In this document: in pieces, positions 1-8,012 of the stretch
Layout: the number at the start of each line of letters is the position of its first letter
Numbering within the stretch: position 1 is the first letter of the stretch
Source: Haploplasma modicum ATCC 29102
GTDB lineage: Bacteria; Bacillota_I; Bacilli_A; Acholeplasmatales; Acholeplasmataceae
Direction: 5' to 3'
Length of the DNA: 48,321 nucleotides
NCBI RefSeq assembly: GCF_000687835.1
Contig: NZ_JHYB01000007.1
Span: forward strand, 1 to 48,321
The notes under the pieces: generated by a model
Databases searched by the model: none
What the model was told of the DNA's origin: nothing
The model's input: only the letters and a program-made list of their open reading frames with translations
Translations under genes and position numbers: made by a program

Positions 1-291
<291 letters not shown>

Positions 292-360
292 TTTATTGTT
301 TTTGTTTGATTGCTCAATTATAATTTTTATTTTTTTTGATTCTTATTACGCTCTCATCAT

Positions 361-378
361 CATTCAGTTTTCAAAGAT
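361..378 (-). promoter_or_regulatory. boxA-like antitermination element in the rRNA leader
   Basis: On the minus strand this reads ATCTTTGAAAACTGAATG, which closely resembles the boxA-type motif of Firmicute rRNA leaders (TCTTTGAAAACT). It lies between promoter P1 and the 16S 5' end, where NusB/NusE-dependent antitermination signals are expected. The assignment rests on sequence similarity and position only. Confidence 0.65.
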
Positions 379-408
379 TTTCTGCGCCGTTCTTATGGGC
401 ACTTAATT

Positions 409-437
409 ATTGTATCAAACTTTAATTGATATGTCAA
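409..437 (-). promoter_or_regulatory. rRNA promoter P1 (proximal)
   Basis: -35 TTGACA (432-437), 17-bp spacer, -10 TACAAT (409-414), with TGA just before the -10 (extended -10). It is the closest of three promoters and would give a leader of about 110 nt before 16S. Confidence 0.85.
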
Positions 438-511
438 CTATAAAGTTTAAATAATTAATTATTTATTAACAAGTTTTATTCTTGCGGTTCCCTTTCTAGG
501 CAACCTTTAAT

Positions 512-540
512 ATGATACTACAAGTTTTATACAATGTCAA
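512..540 (-). promoter_or_regulatory. rRNA promoter P2
   Basis: -35 TTGACA (535-540), 17-bp spacer, -10 TATCAT (512-517). The bases downstream of the -10 (ATTAAAGGTTGCC) and the bases upstream of the -35 (CTTTATTG) are shared with P3, so the two look like copies of one module. Confidence 0.85.
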
Positions 541-615
541 CAATAAAGTCTAAATTAATCAACTTTTTATTAACAGTTTTTAACCTGTACTGTTACCTTT
601 AGGGCAACCTTTAAT

Positions 616-644
616 ATAATACTACAACATGCATGTTAAGTCAA
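616..644 (-). promoter_or_regulatory. rRNA promoter P3 (distal)
   Basis: -35 TTGACT (639-644), 17-bp spacer, -10 TATTAT (616-621), followed by the same ATTAAAGGTTGCC discriminator as P2. It begins just downstream of the rseP terminator. Together P1-P3 account for most of the 435-base gene-free stretch 291-725. Confidence 0.8.
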
Positions 645-670
645 CAATAAAGTTTGTTTTTTGTTAAAAT

Positions 671-703
671 AAAAAAAGAAAGTTGTTAACAACCCTCTTT
701 TTA
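671..703 (-). terminator. Rho-independent terminator of cdsA-rseP
   Basis: On the minus strand an A/G-rich arm pairs through GTTG-TTAA-CAAC with a C/T arm ending in a T run. All pairs form if G-U wobbles are allowed. It separates rseP from the rRNA promoters. Confidence 0.8.
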
Positions 704-725
704 GGTATTTCTGCTAATATTTAAA

Positions 726-2264
726 CTATTTAACAAATAATCTAATGATATCTTGATAAGTTACAAAAATCATTAATATTAATAAGAGAATAAATGTTAT
801 TGTAATAAATGCATTCTCTACATTTTTGTTTACTTTTTTCTTTGTTATTCCTTCATATGCTAGGAATGCAAGTCTACCACCATCAAGTGCTGGAATTGGT
901 AATAGATTTAAAAATCCAACATTAATACTTAAAAATGCAAAGAATGTCATAAAACTAATGAAACCTTGTTTACGTGCATTACTTACCATTGAAAATATTC
1001 CAACTGGTCCTGCTAGATCTTTTACTCCTACCCCGCTTACCGGATTAAATAGTAAAACTATTGTATTAAACATTTGATTAATGTCACTGCACAGTTTTTG
1101 GAATGGGTAATAAAGTGGATATAATATATTAAACTCACTTAGTTCGCCAATTCCAGCTGAATAACCAACATATTGTGAGTCTAGTTTAGCAAGAGTCTTA
1201 CCTGATATATTTTCATAAGTGATACTCAACGCCTTATCTTCTCTAGTTATTTCCATATAAACATTTTTCTTTTCTTTGATTCCATCTTCTTCTAAATAAT
1301 TAATTAATTCTGTCCAAGTGTTAACTGCTACATATGGATCAGTACTTTTCTTTTTATCAGCTAATAAAATACCGTTTATTTTATCCCCTTTTTGGAGGTC
1401 TTTGCTTCTACCAAAAACTTCCCCAATAATCAATTCATCAGACTGATACATATTTGTAAATCCTAGTCCCTGAAATACTACTAGTAAATCAAGTTCAAAT
1501 GTTTCGTTATCATTTTTAGTAACAATCATTTTTGTATTTTTGTTTTTATAAATTTCTCTACCTATTTCATTCCAAGTTTCAACTTTGTTACCATTAATTG
1601 AAGTGATAGTATCACCTTCAACTAACTTATTGCCAATCATATTTTCATCTACGCTACCTACAACATTTTTATTTGTTGGTTTACCAATAAAGAATGCCAA
1701 AATAAATAAAATGAAAAATGCTAATAAGAAGTTTGAAGCTGGTCCTGCAAATACAACTAAAAATCTTTGCCAAATAGTTTTATTTTCATAACTTCTCTCT
1801 GCAGGTGCAAGTTGTAATTTCTTTTTAGGTGTTAGTATGTAATTAGCATCTCTTCTAACTGGATATTTTGATACTGTTCCTGAAATATTTAGTTCAATAA
1901 ATAATTCTGCATTATCCTTACCATATAAGTCAAAGCTTTCCACCTTACCAATAAAATCATAACCAATTTCATTGGTCAAGATTATTTGAGATACAAAACC
2001 ATCTTCATCTAATTTTATTCCAACATTTTGTCCAACGCGAACAAACTCAGAAACTGTTTCACCTGCCATAGCAACATAACCACCAAGTGGAATTGCTCTT
2101 ACAGCATATAAAGTTTCACCTTTTTTCTTTTGATAAATTGCAGGTCCCATACCTATTGCAAATTCATGACATAAAATTCCTGCTTTTCTTGCAAAGTAAA
2201 AGTGTGCATATTCATGTATTAAGATATTAATTCCTAATACTAATATAAATAATATTAAATCCAT
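726..2264 (-). CDS. rseP: RIP (site-2) zinc metalloprotease RseP/RasP
   Basis: Intramembrane protease (family M50) that cleaves membrane-embedded anti-sigma factors and signal-peptide remnants. The zinc motif HEYAH is at residues 17-21 in the first membrane helix, and the LDG motif (NLLPIPALDGGRL) has its third ligand Asp at about 461. Between them, two PDZ-like segments can be read (about 200-265 and 275-365). That makes the protein 512 aa, longer than the roughly 420 aa of Bacillus RasP, which has one PDZ. The start has AAGGAG upstream, overlapping the cdsA stop. It is the last gene of a cdsA-rseP unit and is followed by a terminator. Unlike in Bacillus, dxr is absent between cdsA and rseP. 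Confidence 0.95.
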   Translation of the reverse strand: MDLILFILVLGINILIHEYAHFYFARKAGILCHEFAIGMGPAIYQKKKGETLYAVRAIPLGGYVAMAGETVSEFVRVGQNVGIKLDEDGFVSQIILTNEIGYDFIGKVESFDLYGKDNAELFIELNISGTVSKYPVRRDANYILTPKKKLQLAPAERSYENKTIWQRFLVVFAGPASNFLLAFFILFILAFFIGKPTNKNVVGSVDENMIGNKLVEGDTITSINGNKVETWNEIGREIYKNKNTKMIVTKNDNETFELDLLVVFQGLGFTNMYQSDELIIGEVFGRSKDLQKGDKINGILLADKKKSTDPYVAVNTWTELINYLEEDGIKEKKNVYMEITREDKALSITYENISGKTLAKLDSQYVGYSAGIGELSEFNILYPLYYPFQKLCSDINQMFNTIVLLFNPVSGVGVKDLAGPVGIFSMVSNARKQGFISFMTFFAFLSINVGFLNLLPIPALDGGRLAFLAYEGITKKKVNKNVENAFITITFILLLILMIFVTYQDIIRLFVK

Positions 2265-2276
2265 TTTTTATTCTCC

Positions 2277-3152
2277 TTAAATCAAATTGATAAACATTAA
2301 TATTGTAAATAAAATCATTGAAGCAAAGAATGATGAGTCAAATCTATCTAATACTCCACCGTGTCCAGGAAAGATGTTACCAAAATCTTTAATCTCATAA
2401 TTTCTTTTAAGTTTTGAAGCTACAAGATCACCAATCTGACCACCAATTGATACTATTATTGCGATAAATATTATAATGAATGATTTTCCTACCTTATTTA
2501 TATCAGAAAGATTTCCAAGTCCATCAATAATAGTATTTAATCCATTAGGATTTAAAAATTCTGTCGGTAATATTTTCCCGTATAAAATACCAAAGACACT
2601 TGCAATTGTAACAGCGATAATTGTTCCACCAATTGCACCTTCCCATGATTTTTTAGGACTGACCAAAGGTGCCATTTTATGTTTACCAAATTTGATACCT
2701 ACCAAATATGCAAAAACATCAGTTAGCATTGTTATTAAAAATAAGAATACAATAAATCTTGTTCCTATTTCTTTAAGTGAAATGAGTGATCCTGCACCCA
2801 AACTAATGTAAAACATTATAAACAACATTATTCCTAAGTTATCTTTACTAAAATCTTCTTTATATATTGATAATGCCAAAATAATAATAATATTAATTAA
2901 AGTTATAATAATAAATAAATTAGGAATATGGTTATTTAAGATTATTCCTACATATGATGCTAAACTTAGTAGCATTATAATTGCTACAGATTCTTTCTTA
3001 TAGTTTTTATTATACATTTTCAATAATTCAAATACCCCTATTACAACTCCTAGTCCAAATACAATTTTAAGTGGAATAGATAATTGTTCGATTATTAATA
3101 GTGGGATTAAAACTATCAACATGATTGCTCCAGTTATTGTTCTTTTCTTCAT
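2277..3152 (-). CDS. cdsA: phosphatidate cytidylyltransferase
   Basis: Makes CDP-diacylglycerol from phosphatidic acid and CTP at the membrane, the entry to phosphatidylglycerol and cardiolipin. The protein is almost all hydrophobic helices and carries the family signature near the C-terminus (GDLVASKLKR, then KDFGNIFPGHGG and DRFDS), plus SPKKSWEG in the middle. An upstream in-frame TTG at 3158 abuts the Shine-Dalgarno GGAGG directly and is unlikely; ATG at 3152 has a 6-base spacing, giving 291 aa. It has its own promoter upstream and shares a transcript with rseP, 12 bases away. Confidence 0.95.
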   Translation of the reverse strand: MKKRTITGAIMLIVLIPLLIIEQLSIPLKIVFGLGVVIGVFELLKMYNKNYKKESVAIIMLLSLASYVGIILNNHIPNLFIIITLINIIIILALSIYKEDFSKDNLGIMLFIMFYISLGAGSLISLKEIGTRFIVFLFLITMLTDVFAYLVGIKFGKHKMAPLVSPKKSWEGAIGGTIIAVTIASVFGILYGKILPTEFLNPNGLNTIIDGLGNLSDINKVGKSFIIIFIAIIVSIGGQIGDLVASKLKRNYEIKDFGNIFPGHGGVLDRFDSSFFASMILFTILMFINLI

Positions 3153-3176
3153 CTTCAACCTCCATGATTACTTTTA

Positions 3177-3185
3177 ATTATAACA
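3177..3185 (-). promoter_or_regulatory. extended -10 promoter for cdsA-rseP
   Basis: On the minus strand TGTTATAAT, an extended -10 box, lies 25 bases upstream of the cdsA ATG. No good -35 is visible. Confidence 0.55.
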
Positions 3186-3238
3186 TTTTTTTTATTAATT
3201 AAATTATAAGATAGAATATTATGTTTTTTTACATATTG

Positions 3239-3247
3239 TGATATAAT
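3239..3247 (+). promoter_or_regulatory. extended -10 promoter for the small membrane protein
   Basis: TGATATAAT is a perfect extended -10, 26 bases before the ATG at 3273. The -35 region is poor. It faces away from the cdsA promoter 60 bases to the left. Confidence 0.65.
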
Positions 3248-3272
3248 ATAACCATAAAAAAGGAGGGATAGT

Positions 3273-3488
3273 ATGGTTAAGGCTTATAACGGTTTATCAT
3301 TCATCGTTAAGTTAGTTTTACAGATTTTTCTAGGTTATTTTGTTTCAATAATCTATCGTATTGCTAGATTACTTGAAAAACCAGAATTGGGGACTGTAAT
3401 TGGATTAATTCTTTCATTCTTTGCTGTTTTCTGGATTGTTGATTTAATTACAATTATTCTTACAGGGAAAATTACAATTTTAGCTTAA
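3273..3488 (+). CDS. small two-helix membrane protein, function unknown
   Basis: 71 aa, with a strong ribosome site (AAGGAGGG, then ATAGT before ATG), an extended -10 promoter and a shared hairpin terminator, so it is very likely expressed. It has two hydrophobic stretches, about residues 10-30 and 42-68, separated by a short charged loop (RLLEKPELG). I do not recognise a family with certainty. It sits alone on the plus strand exactly where uppS is found between frr and cdsA in Bacillus, but it is unrelated to uppS. Confidence 0.8.
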   Translation: MVKAYNGLSFIVKLVLQIFLGYFVSIIYRIARLLEKPELGTVIGLILSFFAVFWIVDLITIILTGKITILA

Positions 3489-3491
3489 TAT

Positions 3492-3527
3492 AAAAAATAG
3501 ACACAAAATTGATTGTGTCTATTTTTT
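3492..3527. terminator. bidirectional terminator between the small membrane gene and frr
   Basis: A near-perfect stem (AAATAGACACAA with TTGTGTCTATTT) is flanked by A and T runs. It serves the plus-strand gene ending at 3488 and the frr operon ending at 3531. Confidence 0.9.
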
Positions 3528-3530
3528 TAT

Positions 3531-4088
3531 TTAAATTGTCATTACTTCTTTGATTTTTGCTTCTGTTATTTGATCAATTTTTTTAACAAAAGAATCAGTC
3601 AACTTTTGAACTTCTTCTAAAGTGTTTTTTTCTAAATCTTCTGATAATTCTAATTTTTTAACTTGGTCATTACCATCTCTTCTAACATTTCTTACAAATA
3701 CTTTTGTAGATTCACCAAGTTTTTCAACATCTTTACTTATTTGTTTTCTTCTTTCACCAGTTAATGCTGGTAAGATAAGTCTTATAACTACACCATCATT
3801 TTGTGGTGCAATTCCTAAGTCAGATGCATTGATTGCATGTTCAATTGCTTTTAAAGTAGATTTATCAAATGGTTTAATAATTAATTGTGTTCCTTCAGCA
3901 ACACTAACTCCGGCAATTTGTTTTAAAGGAGTTAAAACACCGTAGTAGTCAATTGAAATTCTGTCTAATAATGCTGGGTTAGCTCTACCTGTTCTAACAT
4001 TAGCTAATTCACGTTCTAAGTTATGAATTACTTTTTCCATGTTTTCTTCAATTGTTAGTAGTTCTAAATTAATTTGTTCTTCGAACAT
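3531..4088 (-). CDS. frr: ribosome recycling factor
   Basis: RRF splits post-termination 70S ribosomes with EF-G. The 185-aa length is typical and the hallmark segment VRTGRANPALLD is near the N-terminus. The ATG at 4088 shares one base with the pyrH stop (TAATG) and has GGGAGG upstream. An earlier in-frame ATG at 4103 would lie inside pyrH without a better ribosome site and is rejected. Last gene of the rpsB-tsf-pyrH-frr operon. Confidence 0.97.
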   Translation of the reverse strand: MFEEQINLELLTIEENMEKVIHNLERELANVRTGRANPALLDRISIDYYGVLTPLKQIAGVSVAEGTQLIIKPFDKSTLKAIEHAINASDLGIAPQNDGVVIRLILPALTGERRKQISKDVEKLGESTKVFVRNVRRDGNDQVKKLELSEDLEKNTLEEVQKLTDSFVKKIDQITEAKIKEVMTI

Positions 4089-4804
4089 TATTTTTCCTCC
4101 CATTTTACGACAGTTCCAAGTTTTTCACCCATAACTGCTTTTTTAATATTTCCTTTTTTATTCATATCAAATACGATTATATTAATTTTATTATCTTTAC
4201 ATATTGATGCTGCAGTTGAATCCATCACCAATAAATTTTTTTCTAAAACTTCTTGTAGTGTTAATTCATTATATAATACTGCATCCGCAAATTTCTTAGG
4301 ATCTTTATCATATACCCCTTCAACACCATTTTTAGCCATTAAAATAGTATCTGCACCAATTTCTGCTGCTCTAAGTCCGGCAGCTGTATCTGTTGAGAAG
4401 TATGGTGAACCTGTTCCCCCAACAAAAATTGTTACTCTTCCTTTTTCTAAATGTCTAATTGCTCTTCTTCTAATATATGGTTCAGCAACTTCTGAAACAT
4501 TAACTGCACTCATAACTCTAGAAGGTACATCAATACCTTCAAGGGCATCTTGTAATGCGAGTCCATTCATTATTGTTCCTAACATTCCCATGTAATCTGC
4601 TTGAGTTCGGTCCATACCTAACTCTTCACCTATTACTCCACGCCATAAGTTACCGGCACCAATTACGACACCAATTTGTACCCCTAATGCGTATATTTCC
4701 TTAATCTCTAAAGCAATATTATGAACAGTTTTAGGATCAATTCCATAATTTGTGTTCCCTTTCATTGCCTCGCCACTTAATTTTAATATTATACGTTGGT
4801 ACAT
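4088..4804 (-). CDS. pyrH: UMP kinase
   Basis: Bacterial-type UMP kinase of the amino-acid kinase fold; phosphorylates UMP to UDP. It has KLSGEA at 8-13 and GAGNLWRG at 49-56, and its 238 aa match the family. AAGGAGG precedes the ATG and overlaps the tsf stop. It lies between tsf and frr, the conserved bacterial order. Confidence 0.97.
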   Translation of the reverse strand: MYQRIILKLSGEAMKGNTNYGIDPKTVHNIALEIKEIYALGVQIGVVIGAGNLWRGVIGEELGMDRTQADYMGMLGTIMNGLALQDALEGIDVPSRVMSAVNVSEVAEPYIRRRAIRHLEKGRVTIFVGGTGSPYFSTDTAAGLRAAEIGADTILMAKNGVEGVYDKDPKKFADAVLYNELTLQEVLEKNLLVMDSTAASICKDNKINIIVFDMNKKGNIKKAVMGEKLGTVVKWEEK

Positions 4805-4814
4805 ATTAGCCTCC

Positions 4815-5696
4815 TTATAAACCTTTTGTTACAGCAGCTACTTCAGCAGCAAAATCTTCTTCTTTTTTCTCGATTCCTTCGCCAACTTCTAATCTAACAA
4901 ATGATAATACTTGGTTATTATTGTCTTTTAAATATTTTGCAACTGTAATATCGCCATCTTTAACAAATGGTTGATCTACTAAACAAATGTCTTGTAAGAA
5001 TTTATTTAAACGACCAATTACCATTTTTTCAACGATATTTGCTGGTTTACCTTCTTGTAATGCTTGGTTTGTTAACACTTCTTTTTCGTGTGCTAAAGTT
5101 TCTTGATCTACTTGATCTCTATTTAAGAATTTTGGATTGCTTGCTGCAACGTGCATTGCAATATCTTTAGCAACTTCTTCATTATGTTTTTCAAGTAATA
5201 CAAGTGATACAATTTTACCACCCATGTGTGAATATGCTCCAAAATCTTGTGCATCTTCTTTAACAATTCTGCTTACTCTTCTTAAAGTAATTTTTTCACC
5301 AATTTTTGCTGTTGCTGCAGTTAATACATCTGCTAATTTAACACCATCAACTAATACTTCTAATGCTTCTTCCGTGTTTGATGCTTTTGAGTTTAAAATT
5401 GTATTTCCAACTTTATCTAATAAGTCTAAGAAATCTTTGTTTTTTGCAACGAAGTCTGTTTCTGAGTTTAATTCAAAAACAATTGCATCATTACCATTAA
5501 CTAAAACATTTGCTAATCCTTCAGCTGCAATACGTCCTGATTTTTTTGCCGCTTGAGCAATTCCTCTTTCACGTAGGTAATCAACTGCTTTTTCAATATC
5601 ACCATTTGTTTCTGTTAATGCTTTTTTACAGTCCATCATTCCTGCGCCTGTAATGTCTCTTAATTCTTTTACCATTTTTGCAGTAATTTCTGCCAT
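4815..5696 (-). CDS. tsf: translation elongation factor Ts
   Basis: EF-Ts, the nucleotide exchange factor for EF-Tu. The N-terminal UBA-like domain ([11 protein letters not shown]) and the TDFVAKN signature are visible, and the length of 293 aa is normal. It has AGGAGG upstream of ATG. It follows rpsB after a 90-base gap that holds a small hairpin (5735-5754). Confidence 0.98.
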   Translation of the reverse strand: MAEITAKMVKELRDITGAGMMDCKKALTETNGDIEKAVDYLRERGIAQAAKKSGRIAAEGLANVLVNGNDAIVFELNSETDFVAKNKDFLDLLDKVGNTILNSKASNTEEALEVLVDGVKLADVLTAATAKIGEKITLRRVSRIVKEDAQDFGAYSHMGGKIVSLVLLEKHNEEVAKDIAMHVAASNPKFLNRDQVDQETLAHEKEVLTNQALQEGKPANIVEKMVIGRLNKFLQDICLVDQPFVKDGDITVAKYLKDNNNQVLSFVRLEVGEGIEKKEEDFAAEVAAVTKGL

Positions 5697-5734
5697 GTGT
5701 ATTTCCTCCTATATTTTTATGTTTATTTAAAGTA

Positions 5735-5754
5735 AAAGGGAACAACGTCCCTTT
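5735..5754 (-). terminator. hairpin between rpsB and tsf, possible attenuator
   Basis: AAAGGGA pairs with TCCCTTT around a 6-base loop, followed by only a short, interrupted T run. It is probably a partial terminator or mRNA-stability stem that tunes tsf relative to rpsB. Confidence 0.45.
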
Positions 5755-5786
5755 ATAAGTTTTAATGTTTAGTTTAAAGTTACGTT

Positions 5787-6899
5787 TTATTTTACGTTTG
5801 TTTTAACAAATTCAACTAATTCTGCTTTTTTAAGTGTTGAGTAACCTGATAAATTATTGTTTTTTGCAATTTCTTTTAATTCAACCATTGTCATTTTTTC
5901 ATAATCTACTGCAACAACTTTTGGAGCAACTTTAACTTCTGCTTTTGGTGCTACTTTAACTTCTTCTTTTGGAGCAACTTTTACTTCAGCTTTAGGTGCT
6001 ACTTTTGTTTCTGTTCTTGGAACAAATTTTGAGTCTTCTTTTTTAACGAAGTTTTTGTTTCCTGGTTTTCCATCAAATCTTGGATTTCTATTTTGATTAT
6101 TTTTATAATCTCTATTATTATTGTTATTATTGTTATATTCTTTTTTAGGTCTTGGTTTACGTTCTTCTCTTGAATAGTCTTGTGTTGTATCTTCATCATC
6201 TTCAACTTTTTCTACATAACCACCTTGAGCTTCGATAACTGCATTTGCCATTACGTGTGTAATTAAACTTACTGCTCTAATAGCATCATCATTAGCTGGA
6301 ATAATATAGTCAACATCATTTGGATCACAGTTTGTATCTACAATACCAAAAATTGGGATGTTTAATTTTCTAGCTTCTAAGATTGCATTTTTTTCTTTAT
6401 TTGGATCTACAATGAAGATTGCTTCTGGAATTTTTTTCATTTCTTTAATTCCACCTAAGTTCTTTTCTAACTTTGTTCTTTCATGAACTAATTTTAGAAC
6501 TTCTTTTTTAGGTAAAACTTCAAATGTTCCGTCTTCTTCCATTTTGTATAAATCGTGTAATCTCTTAATTCTACGACGAATTGTCTTAAAGTTTGTTAGT
6601 GTACCACCTAACCAACGTTGATCAACATAGAATTGGCCTGTTCTTCCTGCTTCTTCTTTAACTGCACTTTGTGCTTGTTTTTTTGTTCCAACAAATAATA
6701 CTTGTCCACCATCTTGTACTATTTGTAATAATACTTGATATGCTTCCTCAATTTTTTGTTGTGTTAATTTTAAATCAATTACGTGGATACCGTTTCTTGA
6801 TGTAAAAATGTAAGGTGCCATTTTTGGATTCCAACGTCTTGTTGCGTGACCAAAATGTACCCCTGATTCTAATAATTGTTTCATTGAAACTACTGCCAT
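5787..6899 (-). CDS. rpsB: 30S ribosomal protein S2 with a long C-terminal extension
   Basis: Residues 1 to about 228 are a normal S2 ([38 protein letters not shown]). The protein then runs on for about 140 residues: an acidic patch (231-240), a low-complexity basic/Asn-rich linker (245-295, with seven Asn in a row), tandem AEVKVAPK-type octapeptides (about 297-327), and a final 36 residues ([18 protein letters not shown]...) that look like a Rho-N or SAP-type helix-loop-helix. Typical S2 is about 250 aa, against 370 here. The start has GGAGG nine bases upstream. First gene of the rpsB-tsf-pyrH-frr operon. The function of the tail is not known; nucleic-acid contact is my inference. Confidence 0.96.
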   Translation of the reverse strand: MAVVSMKQLLESGVHFGHATRRWNPKMAPYIFTSRNGIHVIDLKLTQQKIEEAYQVLLQIVQDGGQVLFVGTKKQAQSAVKEEAGRTGQFYVDQRWLGGTLTNFKTIRRRIKRLHDLYKMEEDGTFEVLPKKEVLKLVHERTKLEKNLGGIKEMKKIPEAIFIVDPNKEKNAILEARKLNIPIFGIVDTNCDPNDVDYIIPANDDAIRAVSLITHVMANAVIEAQGGYVEKVEDDEDTTQDYSREERKPRPKKEYNNNNNNNRDYKNNQNRNPRFDGKPGNKNFVKKEDSKFVPRTETKVAPKAEVKVAPKEEVKVAPKAEVKVAPKVVAVDYEKMTMVELKEIAKNNNLSGYSTLKKAELVEFVKTNVK

Positions 6900-6930
6900 A
6901 AAATTATACCTCCGTTTTGTTTTTTTCCTC

Positions 6931-6985
6931 TGAGTATTATTTTAAACCACCTATACTAGGCACTTGATCTAAATAAACCTACTCA
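6931..6985 (-). promoter_or_regulatory. structured rpsB mRNA leader
   Basis: In the leader RNA TGAGTA (6980-6985) pairs with TACTCA (6931-6936), extended by TTATTT with AAATAA across a 3-base bulge. Inside lies a short hairpin CCTA-GTA-TAGG. The rod ends about 30 bases before the rpsB ATG. Ribosomal protein S2 autoregulates through its leader in other bacteria; that this is such a site is inference. Confidence 0.45.
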
Positions 6986-7008
6986 TGTGTATTTTATTAG
7001 CCTTTATA

Positions 7009-7037
7009 AATATATCATAGTTCATCGATATTTGCAA
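7009..7037 (-). promoter_or_regulatory. promoter of the rpsB operon
   Basis: -35 TTGCAA (7032-7037), 17-bp spacer, -10 TATATT (7009-7014). The start would give a leader of about 100 nt before rpsB. Confidence 0.75.
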
Positions 7038-7051
7038 GCATTTAAATCAAA

Positions 7052-7495
7052 TTATATGCCGCTACTACCAAAACCACCTAGTCTTACAATGTTATCACTA
7101 TCTTTATCATTTGATGTCTTTAAAAAGCTTGTAAAAATACCTTGTGAGATTCTCTCACCACTTTTTACTAAAACATCTTCTTTGGTAAAGTTATACACTG
7201 GAATACTAATGTGTCCAAAATTTTCTGCATGATAATAATCAGCATCAATTACCCCGACTCCATTACTCATCATTAGACCTTTTTTAATTGCTAGTGATGA
7301 TCTTGGATAGACTAGTAATACTTCATTATCTAGCATTTTAACTCTAAGACCAGTTGGAATCATTTTAATTTCACCAGCCTTTATTAAAACATCTTCACAT
7401 GATGCTAAATCGTAGCCAGCACTTAATTTAGTTTGTCTAACAGGAAGTTCAATTCCTTTATTTTCATAACCTTTTACAATTTCAAATCTTCTCAT
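7052..7495 (-). CDS. dut: dUTP diphosphatase
   Basis: Trimeric dUTPase; hydrolyses dUTP to dUMP and keeps uracil out of DNA. The motifs are in order: AGYDL (26-30), PRSSLA (64-69), GVIDADYYHA (81-90, where most relatives have DYRG) and RLGGFGSSG (138-146). The 147-aa length is normal. The start overlaps the end of the Nudix gene by 14 bases. No terminator is seen after it, so transcripts may run on toward rpsB. Confidence 0.95.
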   Translation of the reverse strand: MRRFEIVKGYENKGIELPVRQTKLSAGYDLASCEDVLIKAGEIKMIPTGLRVKMLDNEVLLVYPRSSLAIKKGLMMSNGVGVIDADYYHAENFGHISIPVYNFTKEDVLVKSGERISQGIFTSFLKTSNDKDSDNIVRLGGFGSSGI

Positions 7496-8012
7496 ATTTT
7501 TTCACCAATTGTTCTAACACTTGTCTTTCCCTTAAAAGAACTGTGCTAAACCCCTTTATATTCTTTCTATTTTCATAAATTTGATTATTATGTTTGATTA
7601 CATCCTTTATTTTTACCCACTTCATTTTTAAACCTTGTTCTAATTCTCTACCTACATAATTTGGATCACTTAAATTATCTATTTTACAAAAGTAATAGTA
7701 TGATTTTTGCTCATATATGTTTAAGTTACCTGAAATACCATACCGATATTCAAGGGTATAACCGAAAGGTTCTATTACTTCAATATCATTTGCTCCAGTC
7801 TCTTCTCTAATTTCTCTTTTTAATGCTTCTAAATGATCTTCATTATATTTAATTCCCCCACCGGGAAAAGTATAATCATTAAAAAGTTCTGAATAAAGTA
7901 AAAATATTTCATCATCATTATTTAATATAATTGCTCTTACTGTATTTCTTTTTTTAGTATCATTAAAATTAGTAATTCCTTCTTCAATTATTGTCTCACC
8001 AATCTTAGTCAT
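7482..8012 (-). CDS. Nudix hydrolase
   Basis: A complete Nudix box is present at residues 52-74 (GG...E, then REIREETGA), so it should hydrolyse a nucleoside diphosphate linked to some group X. The substrate cannot be told from sequence. ATG at 8012 has AGGAGAG eight bases upstream; an upstream in-frame ATG at 8042 lacks this. It overlaps xerC by 8 bases (ATGACTAA) and dut by 14. The stop is TGA, in a frame that would otherwise continue into dut. Its position next to dut suggests nucleotide-pool cleaning, but this is inference. Confidence 0.9.
   Translation of the reverse strand: MTKIGETIIEEGITNFNDTKKRNTVRAIILNNDDEIFLLYSELFNDYTFPGGGIKYNEDHLEALKREIREETGANDIEVIEPFGYTLEYRYGISGNLNIYEQKSYYYFCKIDNLSDPNYVGRELEQGLKMKWVKIKDVIKHNNQIYENRKNIKGFSTVLLRERQVLEQLVKKYEKI

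Noticed and set aside
1585-1791. Open frames opposite real genes (here, opposite rseP; also 2476-2811, 4074-4595, 11726-12088, 28606-28977)
   Set aside because: They lie antisense to well-identified proteins, have no ribosome sites or promoters, and match no motif.
5999-6205. Separate small protein in another frame of the rpsB tail
   Set aside because: It is a low-complexity shadow of the Asn/Lys-rich codons; no ribosome site.
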